DNA of 64,000 bases from Magnolia sinica (taxonomy: Eukaryota; Streptophyta; Magnoliopsida; Magnoliales; Magnoliaceae), in the NCBI RefSeq assembly GCF_029962835.1, contig NC_080585.1:60933443-60997442 (forward strand), written 5' to 3'. Numbering within the stretch: the stretch's first letter is position 1; every line of letters begins with the position of its first letter. The notes below the pieces were generated by a model. The model did not search any database and had not been told where the DNA came from. It was given only the letters and a program-made list of their open reading frames with translations. A program made the translations under genes and the position numbers. Shown here piece after piece: positions 58,080 to 64,000 of this stretch.

Positions 58080-59345
58080 AGAAGTGACAGCAGATGATTG
58101 GCGACAGCTATTCATAGATTACCTCAAATATGATATCTTGCCGGAAGATCCAGCACAAAGGCAACAAATCAGTAGAGATCGAGCAAGTTCATCAATTGTA
58201 GTGATGTGCTCTACAAAAAATCTTACAATGGGATGTTGTTACGTTGTCTTGATGAACAAGAAGCAGGTCAGATGTTGCGAGAAGTTCACTCTAGGGAGTG
58301 TGGAGCACATCAGGCTGGCCAAAATTTATTTCATCGGATACATCGAATGGGGTATTACTAGCCTATAATATTCAAAGATGCAATACATTACGTGAAAAGG
58401 TGAGACGAGTGTCAGATCCATGGAGATGTCATGCATATTCCCCCTGAAGATCTCCATCAGACGGTTGCTTCTTGGCCTTTCGCCGCTTGGGGACTCGATG
58501 TTATTAAGCCCATAAATCCTCCTTCACCCAAAGGAAAACAATATATTCTGGCAGCAACGGACTACTCCAAGTGGACAGAAGCGATCTCGTTGGGCAATTT
58601 CAAAGAGAAAGATGTGGTCAATTTCATTCGACAAGCGATAATATATTGCCAAGGCATCCCGAAGAAAATCGTTACTAATAATGGTACAGCTTTCAAGAAT
58701 AGAGGCATGCAAAAGTTATGTCAAAAGTTCGGTATCCACCATTCATTTTCAACGCCTTGCTATCCACCGAAAAATGGATTAGCAGAGCCATTTAACAAAA
58801 TGATTGTGAAAATACTGAAGAAGATGGTGACTAGAAACAAGCATGACTGGGACGAAAGGTTGCAGGAAGCATTATGGGCATATAGGACTACCCACCAAAC
58901 AGCAACAAGCGCAACACCATATTCATTGGTTTACGGCGTAGAGGCGGTCATTCCAATTGAAACACAGGTCACGTTGCTCAGAATAACAATGCATCAGTTA
59001 ATTACAGATGATGAAAATGCAAAGATAAGGTTAAAAGAACTGAACCTACTCGATGAGAAGCGCCTGGCAGCCCAGCAGCGATTAGAGTTGTATCAGGCAA
59101 GAATATCAGCTGCCTTTGATAAACGAGTTAAATATCGCTCTTTAAAGAAAGGGGACATGGTACTAATGTTGAAAAGACCAATAGTGGTGACCCGCAGAAC
59201 AAGAGGCAAGTTCGAGCATACATGGGATGGGCCATACATCATAAAAGAAGTATATTCTAATGGAGAATATAGAGTGGTCGATCAAGATGGACAGGGTATT
59301 AGTATACCAGTCAACGCACGCTTCATCAAGAAGTATCGTCCTTAA
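58080..59345 (+). pseudogene. Tat-2 integrase (long open frame, catalytic Asp replaced)
   Basis: Upstream (58080-58430) the zinc-binding region is frameshifted. A clean 304-codon stretch (58431-59345) follows: WPFAAWGLDVIKPINPPSP (Asp23), KKIVTNNGTAFKN, PKNGLAEPFNKMI (Glu119), EALWAYRTTHQTATSATPYS, AFDKRVKYRSLKKGDMVL, and a C-terminal KFEHTWDGPYIIKEVYSNG. The second catalytic residue is Asn83 instead of Asp, while the Asp/Asn-to-Glu spacing of 35 residues is preserved. The natural stop at 59343-59345 closes pol. Confidence 0.93.
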
Positions 59346-60689
59346 AGAAGATTATCGGCATAATGCTTCTATATCAAAAGGGGGCAAGGACAAGTGAAGT
59401 CATGTTCATATATTCTTTTTCAAATGATTGAATAAAGGAGGAATTCCAAGTATATCGTCAAAGATTACATATCAGTGATTTCTTAAAAGAGAGTAACCAT
59501 CGTTGTCGTCATCAAACAAGCTTCGCTGAAACTCGTTAAAATTGGTATCATCACCAAGCAAATATATTATTATGAGCACGAATATCGTCAAAAACATTAT
59601 CAGCAGTAGTGATATATCAATTAGGATGCCTATTACTATTACGACAATGATGGTAGCTTATCATCATTTAAGGTAACCTAGCCAAGCCTATACGGCCAAC
59701 TAAGCATAAATCCTATCACTATCACCATTCAAGTAGCAGTGAGAAGCCAATGGCTCTAAAAAGCCCATGAAGGCCATCATATGCATACCCATGCGGGCAG
59801 TGGATGGAGCCAGTGACTGAGAGCCTTAAAAGGCCAAAAAGTCCTCAATGGCCAGTCATGCGTAACATTAATGCTGTCTGTATAGCTTTTCGACAACGTC
59901 ATGGGGAATGGATGAAATTTTCCTCCCGTGAATGGGTCCAACCTTGCAGATGAAGAAAACGCGGGCTGCAGTGTGCACTCTTTGGCCATTGTCCGTAGAT
60001 AGGCCAACCATGTGTCCTTATTCTTAGCTTGATTTCAGTAGTAACTCATGAGGAAGGGCCTAAACCTACTCATTGATGGACTGGTGGCCCTGGATTTAGT
60101 ACCCCAAAGTCGCCTTATGCGCCCCATGAACCCTAGAGAGTTACTGCGGCCAACCCCGAGCGTAAATCCAACTGAGTTCATGGCCCTGGTAGCTTCACTG
60201 GGCCCCTCTGATAGATCGCAGTTTATGAACTCACCAGGCTATGAGAAGTTCAGCGAACTCATAAGAGCTACAGAGACTATCATGTGAGACCTGACTCCAC
60301 TACTCAAGAGTCTAAAAAACTACATTGCTCCACTACTCAAGAGCTTAAACTGTGTGTGATCATCTAACTAAATGGAAATCTAGTGCTGCCTGTCCAAAAA
60401 AAATCATATAAGAAATCTCATACTGGCAATCATAATATGTTGATATTTTTATCTCAATTCTTCATTAAAATATCATGTCAAGACTATTGCATAAATGAAT
60501 ATGCTTGAAATGATCCATGATTTAGAAATTTATGAAGGAGCAAAATATCTCAAAGATATCATTATGTGTTCATTGATATACGTTGAAAATTCAAAGAAAT
60601 TACTTATTCTAAAAAAAGAATACACAATTCTTTATAGCTCATCCGTAATTCCTAATATTCCCATATACTTTTACAAATCTTCCTTTAAC
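59346..60689 (+). other. Tat-2 3' region between pol and the antisense gene
   Basis: No recognised coding sequence. An open stretch of 79 codons at 60048-60287 (NPTEFMALVASLGPSDRSQF) has no known motif. A short direct repeat, CTCCACTACTCAAGAG, occurs twice near 60296 and 60330. Confidence 0.55.
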
Positions 60690-63600
60690 TAAATTTGAGC
60701 TGCTACATGCTTTGACTTCTCTTCAAGAATGATCTTTGCCTGATCAGGAATTCCAACTAGCTTATTCTCCAAGGATGCAATTACCTCTTCATTTCTAAAT
60801 AATTCAGATTTCTTAGCATCAGCGGATTGAATACTGATTCACATCTTCTCTTTGATCTCCTTCATGGTTGATTCCTTTGCATGGTCTTTCAACTCCAGCT
60901 ACAAGATTTCCTCTTTTAGGACAGCTATGCGGTCCTAAATAATCGTCTGTCATTAGCATAAGCCTTCAACTGTTCCTGAAGAGTTGATTATTCTTGATTA
61001 AACTCAGAAATAGCAGAAGTGATTAGGGAAGCCTTCTCCTTGGAAAGAGCTAGTTGTTTCCCATATTCGAATATCTCAAGAGCGATGGTGACATTTTCTG
61101 CTGATGCTAGAGAAATTATTGAATCACGAAATTTGAAAAGAGAGTCACATAGGGTGGAGATATTAATCTTCACCATCCTTGCAATGCTTTCTAGGATTTC
61201 GATAGTGATGTCCAAATCTGACCATTGCTCAGGATCCTTGAAAATATGAACTATCGTTGACATAGAATTCCTCATCAAAAGCATTTTATGTGTAGGAATC
61301 TTCTCAAAAGAAAATAGTTTAGACGCAGTGGCTATAGATTAAGAGCTTGCCGCACCGTTATGAGTATATGTTCCTGTAATATAAAGAAGAAAAGAAATTA
61401 GGATAATGATAACAAGACTAAAGGATGTGGAAATTTCGATAAAGTAACTGATATATATACCTGCTGTAGAAATACGGCTGACAGGAGGTTGAACTTCTTA
61501 GATAGAAGAAGGACCAGCTCCTAACATATCAGCAAAAGAAGGTGCTCTGGCCTCCGTGCTTGAATCTCTAGTAATTGGAGTTGCTAGATTAATGATCTCC
61601 ACTTGAAAAATAATTTCACGAGCTACTGCTTTTGGTGCCACCAAAGGAACCAGAGGAACCCTCCGTGAAACCACTGATGTAGTCAAAGGAAGATCCACGA
61701 GAGGAGTATCACCCGTCCTAGCATTGACGATATGAGCACCTGAAATAAAAGGGCCTTTGCAGGAATATTAGTACTAGGAAGAATCTCAGAGGTCGGTGGG
61801 AGATGTTCTTTGTCAGTAGCCTTTGCAATGACATCTTCCTTGCCATCGATGTCAACTTCTCCTTCTTTGAAATCATCATCATCATTTTCATCGTCTTCAT
61901 CATCTTCATATCTAGCAAAAGCAGTACCTTCAGATGAGGAGGCTAAATTTTCATCCCCTAAGTCTTCTTCGTCGACTTCTTCAATCATAACCTGCTTCCC
62001 TTTAGAGGGAGAAGCTCAACTACCTTCTGGTTGAGAGTCTTTATTAACTAGAATCGAAGACAATGGAGAAGCCTAGTTAAATCCTTCTTGAGGAATTAAT
62101 GGCGACGCTTGCAAGCGCGCCTGAGACCTAATCATAGGAGAAGATGAGCTAGGAGGAGTAGGTTGTGAAGAAGGAGCTGGTTCACCTTGAGCTGCAACAG
62201 TGTTTGTCAGAATGGGAGAAGATGTTCCTTCAACATCATCTTCAGCCCGGTTAGCGAAGTCGCGAGGGACTTTTTCAAATTTCCCAATAACCCCATGTGC
62301 AATCCAGCCTTCAAGGTATTGATAGCCTTCTTTTCACGAATTAGATCTTCTAAAGATATTCGTTCACAAATCTGGCCGTTAAAAGGTGCGCGACTCTTCT
62401 CCGGTATATAGCCAATTCCGTCTTCGAGCTTCCTACCTCTTAGCCTGGGTGGGGGAAGCCAGATGGTTTCATCTATTGTCAAACGATTATTGACCAAATA
62501 TGATTGGTGATCCCACCATCGCATCCAACTATAAGAAACACGAACTATACGATCACAACTTGGGATAACGAAAGTGGAATCGACACGAAAGACTAGTAGC
62601 TGTTTCCATACCATGGCCCAATTATAAGGACCAGTGCCATAACAACGCATTCTCCTGGTAATTAATCCACAGTCTTCTGGAATAGCTTGGTCAAAACCGA
62701 ACTGACGAGCAAAACGACTAGGATAGTACGTCTCTCTCTAAAACTCTGTTCCTTCCCGCAGTGGCACACTACAAGAGCGTATGGAGAGGAAGAATGCCCT
62801 TTCCCCTATAGTGAGTGCTGCAATATCTACATATCAGTATCCTCGATATAGCGCTAAAGGTGAAATTGAAAGAAATCAATCTGATCAATGTTCCAAATCT
62901 TGTTGGCTACCCAGTTGTATGATCTTTTTGCCATAGCCCTTTGTTGAAAGAACCAGAGTGGAAGATGTGAAGGATAAACGTATGCTTTCTCTAAGGCTTC
63001 AAAAGTCTAAGGAAAGTAAACCCCCATCCAGCCAGTAATATAATGTCATGGAGTATACGTCGAAGAAGCTCCAATGGTAGGGTTCTTGACATGTGTGGCT
63101 ATTTCCCTAAGGCTCTATAGATAAAGCATAAAACTGGAGGTACAAGTGAATGTTTATGGCCTTCCGACAAGGAGCCAGCAATGACAAAGACCTTGGGGCG
63201 AATAGCATCTACCCATTTCAAACTGGGAAGTACTACGATGCTTAGCCAATAAGCCAAGAAGGCCACAAGCTCCCCATATAAACTGTACTCTGCCCGCTCC
63301 TTGATGTTGGCATAAAGCTCCATTAACTCTAGAGAATGACAATCGCGAAATCTGTAAGAGAAGTAGAAAGTGAGTGAGAAAGGGTGCAATTGAAGAAAAT
63401 AGTTGATTTATGGACTTAAAAATTACCTGAGGGCCCTAAAAAAATGCACAAGCCATTGCAGAGGAGAGATCTTGTGAATGTTCAAAAATTTTAACATTTC
63501 CTTGAAAAGTTCGATAGTGGTTTCTGAGATGGAAGGCTTCCAGTCAAGTGCAGAAACGAATGCCAACTCCTTATTAGTTGGGATAAACTCATCGTAGAAT

Positions 63601-63980
63601 TTCCCTGTAAATGGAAGGCCCGCGATTCGGTGGAGATCCCAGAGCGTGATGCTTATCTCACCCGCTGGTAAATGAAAAGAATTGGTGGTGGGAGACCAGT
63701 GGTCAAGAAAACCTTTTATCACGATCAGCACTCTATAGATGTACTGGGACGTAACTTCTATGGTGTTATACAGGCCTATCTTGATCAGCATCTTTGAGTG
63801 TTTGGTCAAGATAGCTTCCGCCCAATCTGAGTAATAACAGCGCGAAGTTAAGAGACCCCTCGTCCAAAATTCTTCTAGCCCCCAAAGTGGCTCACAGTCT
63901 CGGAAACGCTATTAGATCGTCTCATAAAAGTATGAGGGGAATAGGCTATGGGGATTGTGAAAAGGGACGAGGAAATTCAT
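60690..63980 (-). pseudogene. Antisense plant-mobile-domain (PMD) gene remnant with introns
   Basis: The minus-strand reading from ATG 63980 has MNFLVPFHNPHSLFPSYFYE, WGLEEFWTRGLLTSRCYYSD, the PMD core FHLPAGEISITLWDLHRIAG, then HSLELMELY, AYWLSIVVLPSLKWVDAIRP and PSRFARQFGFDQAIPED. The tail is acidic (about 61960-61800), then coiled-coil-like (61284-60988). Two GT-AG introns restore the reading: 63352-63426 (75 bp, CTCAG|GTAATT ... TTACAG|ATTTCG) and 61374-61460 (87 bp, CAG|GTATAT ... TTACAG|GAACAT). Two stops after FYETI and breaks around 62650-63100 make it a pseudogene. PMD proteins are linked to silencing or to transposons; the role here is unknown. Confidence 0.75.
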
Positions 63981-64000
63981 TGGGTAAACATCGTCGATTC

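Larger units (their letters stand above)
48439..64000 (+). mobile_element. Tat-lineage Ty3/gypsy element Tat-2, internal region (right end outside window)
   Basis: This plus-strand element has a PBS, gag remnant, protease region, RT, two RNase H domains and integrase, followed by an antisense PMD gene. The second, archaeal-type RNase H after the classical one is diagnostic of the Tat lineage. Between gag (ends ~49256) and protease (from 54812) are two truncated Athila 3' ends (C2, C3). The 3' LTR must lie beyond 64000. Confidence 0.88.

Overview
This is eukaryotic nuclear DNA from a flowering plant. It holds one host gene with a GT-AG intron in about 64 kb, surrounded by nested LTR retrotransposons of the plant Tekay/Del, Tat, Athila, SIRE and Tork-type groups, plus Mutator-like MITEs. 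Repeated 'GGGCCCACC...' segments resemble repeats I associate with woody magnoliids, but that is only an impression. Nothing bacterial, viral or organellar was seen, and no tRNA or rRNA gene.

Layout. (1) 1-14788: 3' part of a plus-strand chromovirus (B1) whose pol is split by a solo LTR of family A (906-4779, TSD GATAT). Its own 3' LTR is split by a solo LTR of its own family (8685-11796, TSD TGTAT) and by a SIRE-like LTR (12560-14373, TSD CGGCT). B1 sits in the gag of a minus-strand Tat element (Tat-1). (2) 14789-27049: Tat-1 gag, PBS and 5' LTR, with a complete minus-strand family A chromovirus (A2, 15871-26360) inside that LTR. (3) 27050-33282: gene space, with a MITE upstream of an IMK2-type LRR receptor-like kinase (29015-32687, one intron) and a second MITE with a perfect 9-bp TSD in the intron. 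(4) 33283-38276: a complete Ty1/copia element, minus strand, TSD GTGTG. (5) 38540-45686: a MITE relic, then a non-autonomous Athila-like element (C1, TSD ATATC). (6) 45687-64000: a plus-strand Tat element with a second, archaeal-type RNase H (Tat-2). Its gag and pol are separated by two truncated Athila 3' ends (C2, C3), and its 3' part carries an antisense, apparently spliced plant mobile domain (PMD) gene remnant.

Only the receptor kinase looks functional. The retroelement genes are broken by stops, frameshifts and catalytic-residue losses. All boundaries were read by eye; TSDs, TG/CA ends, PBS and PPT motifs were used wherever visible.
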